In this document: one piece after another, positions 46,928 to 58,368 of the stretch
Layout of the letters: each line of letters opens with the position of its first letter
Numbering within the stretch: position 1 is the stretch's first letter
From: Macrotis lagotis
Taxonomy: Eukaryota > Chordata > Mammalia > Peramelemorphia > Peramelidae
Length of the DNA stretch: 64,000 bases
Direction of reading: 5' to 3'
Assembly: GCF_037893015.1 (NCBI RefSeq)
Contig: NC_133665.1
Coordinates: forward strand, 105,367,937-105,431,936
Program-made: the position numbers and the translations under genes
Notes under the pieces: generated by a model
Told to the model about the DNA's origin: nothing
Database searches by the model: none
Seen by the model: the letters and a program-made list of their open reading frames with translations, nothing else

Positions 46928-49900
46928 GTGAGCCGCCCCCGCAGCCCCCCCGCCCCCCGCGGCCTGTTCCACTCCTGGGGGGGGCTGTGGGCCAGGTGGC
47001 ACGGTGCTAGCCGACCCCCCGCGCAGGGGGTAGTGAGGAGATGCCCACCTTTGCCGAGGTTCCAAGCCTCCTGCGTACCCCTGACAGTAGCCGGGCCAGG
47101 GGTCGGAGGCCTAAACCTCTAAGCAGTCAGCATTTACTAAGCGCCCACTGCCCCAGGCTGCAGCCCTCCCGGCGTTGCCACGGCAACGAGAAGCCCCGTA
47201 GGCCTCCCCCCCTTTGTCTTTGGTCACCCCCGTGTCCTCTGGGCCTGGCCTGAATGTCGACCCTGTTCCCTCCCCCAGGTCTGGGAGGCCAGAACGGCTC
47301 CACTCCCGATGGCTCCTCCTTGTTCCCTCCGTGGTAAGTGTCCCAGCCCGGGCTCGGCCGGGACCCTGGGGGCCCAGCTTAAGCCCTAACATCTTACGTT
47401 TGTCTTCCCCTCAGCAGCTGAGGCCGGGGATAGAGGGTAGGTCCCCCACTGCTGGCAGTGCAGAGGAGGGAACTTGGCCTTGGAAAAACTGGCATCCTAG
47501 AGAGAGGCTTCAGGAAGAGAAGGGGCTTTGCCCGGCTTTCACAGATAAGAGCAAAGACTCAGATTTGAACTCTATCCACCTTGAACTTTAGTTTCCTTAT
47601 CTGTAAAATGTGAATGATACTGCTAAAATTTTCTCTCTGTTGACCATTGTATGGAAAACGTTATGGAAACCTCTAAAGTTTGGCAGTAAGACACGAGTGC
47701 TGTCTCATCTTAGTCTGATATTTGTGACTTTTTTTTTTAGGTTTTTGCAAGGCAGTGGGGTTAAGTGGCTTACTCAAGGCCACACAGCTAGGTCATTATT
47801 ATGTGTCTGAGTCCGGATTTGATTCCAGGGCCGTTGCTCTGTCCACTGCACCACCTAGCCTCCTCTGTGATTTTACAGACAGGGATACTGATGTCCAGAG
47901 AGCGGACATGATCATTCAGAGTGGGGTGATTCAGTGGCAGGACCAGGATTAAGACTCATTTCAGCAACTCTTTAAAGCATCATTTCCACTGTTCCAATAA
48001 AAGCTCCGGATCTATGATTGGGGAGGGGGTGGTAAGTAAAGAGATAGTAGAAAAAGGTGAAACTGCCTTCCTTTAAGTTATCATAACCCCTAGAACTAGA
48101 ACTGGAAGGACCCTCAGAAACTTTCAGATTCAGTCATATCTTTCCAGGCTAAAATTTAGCTTTCTCAGGGTCCCAGTCTGCCCTCTTGTCTCCCTTCTCC
48201 TAACCTCAGTGTGTTAGCTTTGGCTCTTCTTTGATATCCAGTCATTTATCAGGTCCAGTCCACTCTACCTCTGCACCTTTTCCCTTGGAGGCTCTTTATT
48301 CCAGCTGGCACTATCCTAAGTTAAACTCTCACCTCCATTTGCCAGCATCTCCTTTTCATTGGACCTCTTTATTATAAGACTTCTTCCTTCTCTCTTCATC
48401 TTCCTTCTTTAATCCATCCTTGATAGCTTTATCAGAACAGTATTTCTTATTTTTTCTATCAGGTCATATAAGTCATTTGGTCATAAATGCTTTAATGACT
48501 TAACATTCTAGCATTCAAAGCCCTTTGTAACCCGGCACCACCCTCCTTACCTTTCTAATTTTATCTCCTATTATTCCCTAACCACACTGAATAACCTTAT
48601 GCTCTCAGCACTATTTGCCTTTACTCAAGTGTACACTATGCCTCGAATAACCTCTCACTTTGCCTTCACTTTTATTTTTTAATTGCTTTGATTTTTAATC
48701 TTGCTGTCATTTCCCGATACTACTCTCTCAATAAAATTGTAACATGTGACAAAGAAGTATGGATAAACAAAAGAAATGGGTACATTGACTATATCTAACA
48801 ACCTCCTTCCACAACTGTCTACTGCCTGTGTGCTAAGAGGTGGGGAAGATTATTTCACTCCCCCAGTCCCTTAGAGCCAGAATTGGGTACTATATTAATC
48901 AGAGTTCTGGCAACTTGTCCTCTTGGTTCTGCTTACTTCACTTTGCCTCAGTGTATATAGATCTTTTCAGATGTCCCTGAATCCTTCCTATTTACCATTG
49001 CTTATATGGTATTGCATTAAATTTTTATATCACATTTTGTTCAGCCATTAAAAGTATACATAGGAGAGGCAGAATGATCTCTTCTGATCTGTCCCACTGA
49101 ATAGGTGAGTTCTATAGCTCTGAATCTCATAGGAAAGACCATCTTTTGACAAGTCAATTACATAGCTTATGTCTTTTCCCCCCAAGGGTAAAAGTAAATT
49201 AAACTACCCTGTCATCAGTGATCCCAGTGTTACACAAATAGTTCAGGTTTGTGAAAAGCCACCAGCTACTACTACCCATATTTTAAACCTCTGCTCAAAT
49301 CCCCCATCTTCTGTTTGTCTCTCTCACCCACTCATCCACCCCCAGCCCCCCAATTCCCCTGCCCAGTTGATTGAGAAAGGTCTAGTTTCCAAGACCAGAT
49401 CAGGTAGGGCTAATGATGGCATCCCTGTGAAAAGGGAGGGAAATTTTAATTCATTCAATGTTTACTAACACCTGCTGTGTACAAAGCACGATGCTGGGAT
49501 GTAGGGAGGAGTCTTCATGAAATTCCCAGTATTTTAGGAATAATGTGATTAATAAAATGGTGGGTTAAGGGGATGGGGAAAAATATCTTTCCACTTTTCT
49601 TTGCTCCTTGAAGACATTTATTGTGCTTTTTTTATCTCTGTGTAATGAGCACCTGACAATATTTAATACATGTTTGGATGAAAATGTTAAAACAACTGAA
49701 ATTAAATAGTGATTTAAGTCCTGGAGTCAAGTGAGGTAGGTAATGTAGGTAAGGTCTTCTTGTACACATTTTACAGATAAAAAAAATTGAACCACACAGG
49801 AGACCTATTTCTAGAGACTGCCACATTACTGGACAAACTTTGGAAAGTGAGCCAGGGAGAAGGCCATTGTGTGTCATAAGAATATCAAGTACTATTTGAT

Positions 49901-52900
49901 CAAATTGGACAGAGAGAGAGAGAGAGAGAGAGAGCCCTTCTTTCTGGAGACTTCTTGGAGAAGGAAGAACTAATAACTGAGCTGGGCCTTGAAATATGGG
50001 TAGGCTATGGAAAGTCTTGATGACAAAGGGAAGAAGCAAGGTGTAAACAAAGGTCCAGGCAGAAAAATGGGGCCATATGGAAGTGTTCGCCTGAAGTAGA
50101 CAAAGCCAAATCCTGACTCAAGGACAGCTCTTGGGAGTAATAATAATAATAATGTTTGTTCTTCATTCTCAAAGAGGACCATGACAAGCACATGAACTGG
50201 ATTGGAGTGAGGGGGCTGTACTAAGTCACCAGCCTCACTTTCTTCTTCAGAGTCATCTGAATCCAGTGGAGAGATATGAATCAGGATGCCTGGAGATGGC
50301 CCTGGATGCAAGGCAGTCAGGGATAAGTGACTTGCCCAAGATCACAGAACTAGTGTCGTGCTGGATTCGAACTCCTGTTCTCATGACTCCAAGGCCCATG
50401 CTCTATCCACTGTGCCATCTAGCTCAGGAGTATTATGAACAAATAAGATGTGCAGGTGTAACACGAGGTACTTGGTGTCAAACATAATCAGCCTTCCATT
50501 TGTTCAAAGTTTACTCTGTGACAAAGAAGGGGGTAATTGAGAGAAAGCAGTATAAAAGGAAAAGGATCAATAAAAGTTATCTTTTTAATTTTAAAGAGTT
50601 CATAGTAGGGCACTCCTGCCCCAGCCCTTAGCAGAATTGGGAAGTGCCCAGATGTTGGACACTGAACATATTTTCAGATTTTTAAATGTATTTTTTTGTT
50701 GCAAGGCAATGGGATTAAGTAACTTGCCCAAGGTCACACAGCTAAGTAATTATTAAGTGTCTGAAGCCAGATTTGAATTCAGTCCTCTTGACTCCAAGGC
50801 TGGTGCTTTCTCTGAGCCGCCTACCCATCATGAAACTTTTTTAATAATTGAGCAGTTATACTAATTTTTTTTCCTCTTCATTACATGGGATGACTTTCTG
50901 GAAAGGAGGAAGGATAATAGAAGAAAACTATGATGTTGTTAAAAAACCATAATAAAAACATTTTTAAAAAGGAGCTCATGGCAGGTGGAAGGAGAGAAAC
51001 AGTAGGGAAAGTAAAGATGACTCCAAATTGTAGAGAGCCCAAAAGTTTGGGGGTGAGGGAGAGAAAGAGAGACAGTGTGTATGTGTTTTATATCAACTAA
51101 TGAGAAGATGAGGATTCTTTGCCACAGACTTAACATTTCAAGGAACCACCTGGTAACCATGAGGCCTGAAGTCAGGAAGACATCTAACGGTGTGACTCTG
51201 GGCAAATCACTTACTCCTATTGGCCTCAGTTTCCTCATCTGTAAAATGAACTGGGAAAGGAAATTAGCAAACCATTCCAGTATTGTTACCAAGAAAACCT
51301 CAGATGGGGTCATGAAAGATTAGGCACAACTAGGGGAAAAAAGGTTGACTCGAAGCATTAGCTCATTATCAGTTTTTTTAAATTATTATTATTAACCAAC
51401 CCAAGACAAGGGAGTGTTATGGTCTGCATGCAGGTGCTGGGCAAACTACAAGAAAAGGAAATGAGGAATCTGCCCTAGTCATCCTTTACCTGAGGTCCTG
51501 CCCCACATAGGAAGGAGTGAAGGCATGATCGCACTCTGAAAAGACTCCAGGTAGCTGAGTCATAGACCAACTGCTCCAGCAAGGTTTTGTGTGTCTGGAT
51601 TGGAGGGGTTGGAGACCTCCAGACTGGCTCTTGTTGACTCTTTGGTTGTCAGTTACCCTCCAAGAGAACTCTTTTAGACAAGAAATTTGCATATCACCGG
51701 ATTTGATGTTCTCTGCATATGATGATTTAAACACTCACGTGTAAAATATTACTCTTTACATTGTTTTAGTAGGATTAATACTAAGCAAAGAAGACAGTTG
51801 TCTTCTTCCTAGGAACAATGCCATAGGAGTGACTAGACTATGCTCACCTCATGAACTTGAACCTCATTTGCTCATCCTATAAAATGAAAGGGTTAGATCA
51901 GATGACCCTGGAGGTCTCTGCCTATGATCTCATGAATTTCTGGTGGCTCCTTGTATCCCAGAGGGGGAAAAAAAACCCAACTTTTGCCTAGCGTTAAGGA
52001 CATCACTAGCCTGGAACCTCTTGGTCTAACCAACCATATTTGATTCTTCTCATCTGTTCACCCTCCATAGCCAATCAACTTTGGGACCAGGCTCTTTACT
52101 TAGTGTACATTTATACTGTTTTTTTCCTGTGGGAGGAATTTTACAGTTTTTACAACTCTCATTGTGTGAAGCATAAAAGAGGACAATAAATCCAAGCTGA
52201 ATTAAACCTAGATTTACTCTCCTTGGCAACATTTTAGATGCATGTACTAATAAGACCCAAGTTTCAGTGGTAGGTGCTGAAGGTCTTCAAATGAATCTGT
52301 ACTTAAAAAAAAAAAAAGGAAACAATTTCCTGGAACTCTAGCTTAAATTTTTTTAACTATAGAAACATTTCCTAGTTTTTCTGAACTTATGCTGGTAGAA
52401 AATTACAATGAGATGAGGCCATTGGAAATACTTTGGCCCTAGTGGACAGAATAAGTACCCATGGATGGGAGTTAAATCTTCTAATTGGAAGATGCCTTAT
52501 ATCCTTCTAATCCAGTGCCTGACTTTTGAATTTCTGTGATGAACACTCTTCACTTTTGGTAGAGTTGAGAAATGTTGTTCCTAGCTCAACTATTGCTAAT
52601 ATAGCACTACATAGCCGGGCTGACTCATGTCTTATTTTGCATAGTAGATGTTTACCTTAATCTTAATTCTTCCTGAAGTCGACAGAGTATTTATACAATT
52701 CTAGAATATTAGAACTGAAAAGGAATCCTCTTTGGGACTCAGAATCACAGCCTCTTAGGACTAGATGGTGATCTTAGAGATTGTCTACTCTAATGGAACC
52801 TGTAGTAGAGTATTGGTTTTAGAGTCAATAGAAGCAGGTTTCAAATCATTCTGTCTGCTGAAGATGTGACTCAGTACAAGGTAAATTATTCCTACAATTA

Positions 52901-53818
52901 GAGCTCTCAGCTATAAATGGAAAGGGTTATTTATTGAATTCTCATTTCTTGAGATTTAAGAGGTTGAAGCAAACTGTGGGAGAGGTCTGCTCAAAGAGGG
53001 GTAACTCATTTCAGTTAAGTGAGCATTAAGTGCCTGCTATTCTGGCCACTGAGGGTTCTAAGACAAAAAACCAGACTTCTCCTGCCCTCCCAGGAGGTTC
53101 AGATTCTACTAGAAGTGGACCTGAAATGGACTTGGAGCCCACCTCTTCATTTTCAGTCCTGATCTCTAGCCACCATTCTACACTCCTCTCTAGGGACTTA
53201 TAAGGTCTTAAGGACCTTATAAGGTCTATTAGAGCCCTATTATTTCAGGCAGAACAGCCTTTTTTCCTACCAAGATTACTACCATCCTAGATCAGAACCC
53301 AGGATACCCTTAAAATCTCTAAAAACCTTGCTTAACTTCATGGATTATAAGCTTCTGATGGCATGGGAAGTGCTTTTAATTCTCTCTATGCCTAACCTGA
53401 ACCAATTGACTCGCTGAATTCTATCTCTTTGGCCAATCCACTATTAGATGGTAAATTCCTTGAGGGCAGGGATTATGTCTAAATCTTTGTGCAGTATTTC
53501 CCTACCATTCATCACAGAATTCTTTACACACATATTGCCTGGATATGGAGAATATAAGAAGCCAACCAAGTGAAGCAGTTTGCCTAAGGCCATAAAGATA
53601 ACAAGAAAGGACTACAATCTGTATCCAGGAGCGATTCTTATTCCACTTTGCCTACCTGATTGAGAGAAGGGCACAGGAAGGGGATGGGGGATATATTTGC
53701 TAGAAATGACAGCTCAGCAACAATGATGATTTATGTGGGAATGATAAATCTATTTTCTCTTCCTTATTCTTTCAGGGAAACTTCAGAAAATGAATCCATC
53801 AAAACCCATCGTGAATGA
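46696..53818 (+). CDS. TCTA: TCTA, T-cell leukemia translocation-altered protein (3 exons)
   Basis: Joining 46696-46927, 47279-47333 and 53776-53818 with GT-AG introns gives an intact 109-residue protein, near the roughly 103 residues of human TCTA. The N-terminal half has the conserved [11 protein letters not shown] block (28-38), then one strongly hydrophobic segment (about 42-65) as expected for a small membrane protein; the tail ends Lys-Thr-His-Arg-Glu as in human. Human TCTA was found at a t(1;3) leukemia breakpoint and has been linked to osteoclast formation; its biochemical role is unclear. The start codon is the first ATG matching the conserved N-terminus. Two extra residues (Ser-Ser) precede the exon 1 junction compared with my memory of human. 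Intron 2 is long (6.4 kb). Confidence 0.93.
47279..47333 (+). CDS. TCTA: TCTA coding exon 2
   Basis: 55 bp, acceptor TCCCCCAG at 47278, donor GTAAGTG at 47334. Encodes [12 protein letters not shown] and on to Pro-Pro, with Trp split across the next junction. Confidence 0.93.
47729..47866 (-). mobile_element. Marsupial SINE in TCTA intron 2
   Basis: Reverse copy with a small deletion in the tRNA-like half. Confidence 0.9.
48190..48670 (+). mobile_element. L2 LINE 3' region fossil
   Basis: TAGCATTCAAAGCCCTTTGT, AACCCGGCACCACC, CCTTACCTTTCTAATTTTAT and ATGCCTCGAATAACC follow L2 order; TCTA intron 2. Confidence 0.6.
48760..49055 (-). mobile_element. Old L1 ORF2 end fossil
   Basis: CTCTTGGTTCTGCTTACTTC, ACTTTGCCTCAGTGTATATA and ATTTTGTTCAGCCATTAAAA are complements of the L1 ORF2 3' region. 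Confidence 0.5.
49440..49515 (-). mobile_element. L2 LINE 3' tip fossil
   Basis: TTCATTCAATGTTTACTAAC, ACCTGCTGTGTACAAAGCAC, GATGCTGGGATG read as the complement of the L2 tip. Confidence 0.5.
49913..49934. repeat. (GA)n microsatellite
   Basis: Eleven GA units. Confidence 0.9.
50136..50440 (-). mobile_element. tRNA-headed SINE with LINE-type tail
   Basis: Read on the minus strand: head GAGCTAGATGGCACAGTGGA, body with GGGCAAGTCACTTATCCCTG, middle AGAAAGTGAGGCTGGTGACT, then CATGGTCCTCTTTGAGAATG, AAGAACAAAC and an (ATT)n tail. The tail resembles the 3' end of the LINE at 37880-38715, suggesting that LINE's machinery moved it. Same family as 7347-7600. Confidence 0.85.
50690..50826 (-). mobile_element. 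Marsupial SINE, diverged
   Basis: Reverse copy with a shortened head (CTGAGCCGCCTACCC). Confidence 0.82.
51155..51335 (+). mobile_element. MAR1-type SINE with RTE tail
   Basis: CTCATCTGTAAAATGAACTG, GGAAAGGAAATTAGCAAACC, then ACCTCAGATGGGGTCATGAA, matching the MAR1 layout with an RTE-like 3' tail; the head is missing. Confidence 0.8.
51840..51940 (+). mobile_element. THER1/MIR-like SINE 3' part
   Basis: CTATAAAATGAAAGGGTTAG, ATCAGATGACCCTGGAGGTC, TATGATCTCATGAA. Confidence 0.55.
51950..53435. other. TCTA intron 2, nothing clear
   Basis: No exon; only short diverged MIR-like pieces (near 52730-52800) that I cannot place firmly. Confidence 0.45.
53440..53540 (+). mobile_element. L2 LINE fragment
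   Basis: AGATGGTAAATTCCTTGAGG, GCAGGGATTATGTCTAAATC: the L2 motif just before its tip. Only about 240 bp upstream of TCTA exon 3. Confidence 0.55.
53776..53818 (+). CDS. TCTA: TCTA coding exon 3 (C-terminus and stop)
   Basis: Acceptor TTCTTTCAG ends at 53775. The exon completes the split Trp and encodes [13 protein letters not shown], then TGA. Too short to show as an open frame by itself; recognised from the conserved C-terminus. Confidence 0.92.
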
Positions 53819-55215
53819 GGGAAGAAGGCTTAGTGGGCCTGGCTTTCCTGTTGTCTCTGCACCAGCAGTCTATCTTTGTTGGATTCTGATCTGCCAAGGA
53901 CCCTAGTCACACTGACTGTTGGGGTTTGTTTCTGGGGAGATAATCAGTCAAAGGGATGGTGTCGGTTGAAGAAAGCGGAAGAAATAATATTAGGGTCAAA
54001 TCCCAAAAAAGTCTTTTCAGTTTCTCCCCATTTTCCCATTCTAGAGGTACTTTCTTCCTCCTGGGGAAAAAATGAACCCTGAGACCCAACTCTAGTGGAA
54101 GCATGGCCTGCCTGACATCTCCTTGCTAGCCTCCCCTTCATATGGTCACCAGCTGTGGTCCCTTGGGGCAACCCATACCTGGAATGGATCTAGGAGAGAA
54201 GTAGAGGGAAGGAGGACCCTTAGCTTTACTTTCCTCTTCTAGTTCTGAGTCCTTTTGGAGAAGGCCAAGAATCAGCCAGCACTGTCATAGTGGAGAGTTA
54301 GTTACGAGGTAGCTTTGGATAGGTATAGCTCTGCTGTGCAGGCCTGTGGTGAGTTCTCCAGTAGATCTCATTCTTGAAGGGAACAAAAGTCCGGGGACCA
54401 CTTACTTTTTCCCACCATCCGAGAGGCCTTTGGGGCATGGGTAACTTCCAGCCTTGCTGAAACCTGTCTCTCTTCAGTGTGAGTGTGACCTGGGTCTTCC
54501 TGAGTCTGAGAAGTAACAGGAGACTGAACTGGAGCAGGTTCCCTGACTCAAATGGGCCCGAGCTTCAAAGGGGACATTGTGTTGTCTTCCACTTGGGGCT
54601 GTACTTAGAGCTCCCCCATGTGGGGGTAATTGACTTTACATATGGGTCTAGAGGAAGGTTATGTTCCAATTGCTTGACAGCAGACCAGATTAGCTGGGCA
54701 GGAGGGTCAGCAATTGTAGAATGACTGTCTTTCTGGTGGAACTTTCTCTATTCCCTCCTTTTGACTGAGTTTGGGAAAAAGGAAAAGGAAAAAAAAGATG
54801 TGCAGGACCATAGCCAACCTACAATGTACTGTTTCTTTAGCTGCTCTCAGCTCTTCTGTGTACCCAAAGGTCCTTTGAAGGGAATAGGCCAGAACATCCC
54901 ATCTCTTAAGTGGTACTGGCTTAATGCAGCCAAGTAATTGAACAGCAGGAGCTGGGCCACTAGCTGGCAGGGCCTCACTGCTCATGAGGCAGTGCTACCT
55001 CTTCACAGCATGAAGCTTTGAGCAATAGTATTCTTACCTAGAGTTTGGGAGCCTCATCCTGGGGGAGGGAGGGGCAGATGGGGAAAGGCCCCCGAAACCT
55101 GAAAGGCAAGCCAGCTGATACCTCATCTCTCCCATTCTCTGGCTTCTACATCTTTGCCTTTTCCCCTTCCCCACTGATTCATGGTACATACTAATAAAAG
55201 CTTGTTTGTGACACA
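53819..55215 (+). other. TCTA: TCTA 3' UTR
   Basis: About 1.4 kb between the stop codon and the first AATAAA downstream. It is free of SINEs, unlike most stretches of this length here. Short frames on both strands lack family features. Confidence 0.65.
55193..55198 (+). terminator. TCTA: TCTA polyadenylation signal
   Basis: AATAAA, followed after 8 bp by the GT-rich GTTTGTGACAC. Confidence 0.7.
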
Positions 55216-55504
55216 TCTTTTTCCAAAAGTGTGTTGGGAGAAGATTGTATTTGGCCAATCTACATGTCTTCTAGGTCACTTTGACCATGTATCGTTCTGC
55301 TTACTTTTAATCTCCCTTGACATTTAAACATGAAAAAATATTTGTGGCTCTTTACCCATCAAATCACATCATTCAGAATAGGAAAATGTTCTTTCCAAAT
55401 GACAAGACAGTGACCTATTTCTTGATCTGAAAGACCAACTGCTTTTTTCACTCAGTTGACACCCCATTAGGATGTGGGCACAGTTGGGAAGAGAGAAGCC
55501 TGAG

Positions 55505-55656
55505 AGGTGGCTAGGTGGTGCAGTGGATAGAGTGCCGGCCCTGGAGTCAGGAGGACCAGAGTTCAAATGTGGTCTCAGACACTTAATAATTACCTAGCTG
55601 TGTGGCCTTGGGCAAACCACTTAACCCCATTGCCTTGCAAAAACCTAAAAGAGACA
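55505..55656 (+). mobile_element. Marsupial SINE between TCTA and AMT
   Basis: Perfect 14-bp duplication GAGAGAAGCCTGAG at 55491-55504 and 55657-55670. Confidence 0.95.
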
Positions 55657-55670
55657 GAGAGAAGCCTGAG

Positions 55671-56320
55671 GCATCCATGATCTAGAGGTCCTTCAGGGGG
55701 ATGATTGTGCTTTCTATTAGGAAACTACCTTTGAAACACCTGGGCTACCTTGGGAAAAGGGAATGGATACAGTTATAACACCAACAAACTGGCCTCCGAC
55801 TCATTTGTTCCTCTGTGGGCTTCTGATTTCAGTAAAATGAAAGGGGAGACCAATGAACTGAATAACCCACAAGCTTTACATTTTAAAGCTAGAATCATTG
55901 CAAGATGAGGGTGTAACCCTATCCTGGCTCCTACCTTGCTGGCTATTTGGAATAATTTGCAAAGTTTTTGGTCTGGACACAAGTATGTGGTATTAAAACA
56001 TAATTAGGAAGGCATAGACACCCCCCCCCCCAACTTGGGAAGTGGAGACTGAATTGACAGCTCTGATGGTCATATCCCTTGTTGCAGTCCCTACATTATG
56101 TTCATTTTAGGTACTACAGCCTCAACGGGTTAAGAATAGCTCCATTGTGGTTCATCAAAATTGACAATTCTATAGTATAGGACTAGAGGGAAACTGACCC
56201 AAAGAGTAACCTTTCTGAAAGCATGTGAGTTGAAATGGGTCCCATATTATATGCTGGCAAAGCCATAGGTAGCAATGATTGACACAAACACTCCCAATCT
56301 GAAATAACAATGGTTTTCCT
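55671..56320. other. TCTA-AMT intergenic DNA
   Basis: No gene seen; one C10 run near 56021. Confidence 0.5.
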
Positions 56321-56324
56321 TTGA

Positions 56325-56470
56325 TCCCCACAACAGTCCGGTGAGGCAGGAGCAATCAGCTTCCCTATTTTACAGAGAGGGAAAAGGGCTAAGTGAAGGG
56401 GTAGTCATTTTCCCAGGGTGTCACAAATGCATATGGCCTCAGATCTTACTCCCCAATCAATATGCCATCT
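56325..56470 (-). mobile_element. MIR SINE fossil
   Basis: GATCCCCACAACAGTCCGGT, GAGGCAGGAGCAATCAG, CCCTATTTTACAGAGAGGGA in MIR-complement order. Confidence 0.6.
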
Positions 56471-56713
56471 AAATGCCTCCCTCTTATAGTAACAAACTGA
56501 ATCAGCCAGCCAGTGAATCTTGGGGACTTAAGAATTGGTTCCAAAATAGGAGATCTTCAAATCAAGCTGTCAATTTTCCCAACCAGTTTGAATTTGGGCA
56601 GGTAAGGGGTATGAAAGCACTCTCTAGGTCTGGTGGTGTCCCCCTGAAAGGGAGATATACCAGAGACTTGGACATGAAATAGACTAATGACTGGAAATCA
56701 TCAATAGGATTTC

Positions 56714-56719
56714 TTTATT
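56714..56719 (-). terminator. AMT: Candidate AMT polyadenylation signal
   Basis: TTTATT on the plus strand, i.e. AATAAA on the minus strand, the only such hexamer I found in the 1.5 kb after the AMT stop codon. It would give a 3' UTR longer than I expect from human, so an upstream variant signal is possible. Confidence 0.4.
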
Positions 56720-58189
56720 CAAGTAAATAAATCAAAGGGAACAGGACTGGGTCTTGGAATGTCAAAGTATTATAGGCTGTACCTTTCCTGGCCAAAGGAA
56801 TAGGGATACATTTGTAAAGTGGTCCCATAACAGGGTGGCTGCCTGGGCATTGGAACCATATAACTTGTAAACCCAAGTTAGTCACAGGATATTTGCAATC
56901 AGTTCAAACAAGAGTGTCAACGCATCAACTCAGTTGTAGATTATTTTCATGCTGCAGCATGGCAAACATGGACACCTAGCTTCTTTCCCTGCCTTCCAGA
57001 CTGCCGATCTCAAATGTTTTGGGAAAATGTATGTCCCTGTCTATATACCAATGGCTCATCCTGAGTACAACAGCCTCTACTCTCAGAACAGGCTTGATAA
57101 AATGTTGATTGAAGGAATTAGTTAATGTGTAGGCCCAGAGAAGGCAAACTTATTAGTTGTTGAACATAACTAGGAATGTAAACTGAGAAAAGAAGGAAAA
57201 TCACATAATAGAAGAACTAATCTCTACTTTTCATTTTCTTCATGAAATTAATAGGTTGGATTAGCTAGTGTCTATAAAAGTCTATTCAGCAAATATGTGT
57301 TATAAAGGCACTGAACTCCATGATTCTACCATTAGACTTGTTCAGCTTGGCCACAGAGAGCAGAATTAAGATGGAATGAAGGGAAGTTGTAGAGGCAGAT
57401 TTCAGTTTAACGAGGAAAAAAGTTCTCAATCCAGAAGGCTGCCAAAAAGTCAATGGGGCTCCCACTCACTAAAGTCTTCAAGCAGAGACCCAGGGTTTGG
57501 AACTGATGCAAGCTTCGGGTGCCATTTTAGATTCTCTTTGAGATTCTACAATTTGCATTATCCAAAAGTTTTGAACTTCCTCTAGCCAAGAAAATTAAAT
57601 GCTTAGAAAGTATGACATGTTGGGCAGCTGGCATTTGCCTTGAGTCTCCTCTGATAGCACTCCCAGAGCAAGATTCCTTGTGGACAAGAGGGTGGTGGCT
57701 TGTGCCATCACTGGCCATCTCTAGGACACCCTTCCCCATCTTGTGTGCTCAATTTTTTTTTTGTCCATAGCTACTGGAGTGCCTTTATCATAACCACAGT
57801 TCCCATTTCTTCAATAATCTAAAATTTACAAAGCACTTTTCCTCCCAATAGGTATGTGAGGTAGATGATGACAAAGGAGGAAACTGGCTCAAAGAGAAGT
57901 GACTTGCCGAAGATCATATCAATAACTTGCAGAGCCTAGGCCCTCCAACTTCAAACCAGGTTTCCTTCACATTATGTTGCCTCAAATTATTTTCTTCCCT
58001 CCCTAGCCCCTGACTTCTATACCTATCTCTCTCTAGAAGGCCCTGAAAGAGCTGCTCATTTATCCAATTGTTAGTTAGGGTTTCTTCCCCTCTCCCAGAC
58101 AACACCAACTAACCAAAGGAGGGACTGTGTGGTGTATGTGTCCCATCCAAACTTAAAGGAAGGTAGGAAGAAGAGTCCAGAGGGTCAGA
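56715..58189 (-). other. AMT: AMT 3' UTR (end uncertain)
   Basis: Follows the AMT stop codon. It contains a MIR fossil at 57823-57985 and no young SINE. Confidence 0.45.
57823..57985 (-). mobile_element. MIR SINE fossil in AMT 3' UTR
   Basis: TTTACAAAGCACTTTTCCTC, GTATGTGAGGTAGATGATGA, AAGAGAAGTGACTTGCCGAA. Same orientation as AMT. Confidence 0.65.
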
Positions 58190-58368
58190 TCATTTCAAGG
58201 TATAGTAGCGGGTGGGCACAAAGGGCATCTTGCTAACCACTGCCTCCTGCTGCTTCTTCCGCACCTCCACCAACAGTTGGGTCCCAATTTTGCTGTAGTC
58301 TCCATCAACATAACCCATGGCCACATTCTTCTTCAGGCAGGGAGAAGGACAGCCGCTGGTGATTTCCC
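58190..58368 (-). CDS. AMT: AMT exon 9 coding part
   Basis: Acceptor TGCTCTACCCAG just upstream. Starts with two bases of a split Gly codon, ends Tyr-Tyr-Thr-Leu-Lys and stop, as in human. The open frame extends above 58368 into intron 8; that part is not coding. Confidence 0.95.

Larger units (their letters stand above)
45250..47340. promoter_or_regulatory. CpG island, shared RHOA/TCTA promoter region
   Basis: GC content rises abruptly and CpG is frequent throughout, in contrast to the AT-rich, CpG-poor flanks. Long open frames on both strands (up to 368 codons) result from the GC bias. The island covers the presumed RHOA exon 1 (minus) and TCTA exon 1 (plus), a head-to-head pair as in human. 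Borders are by eye. Confidence 0.9.
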
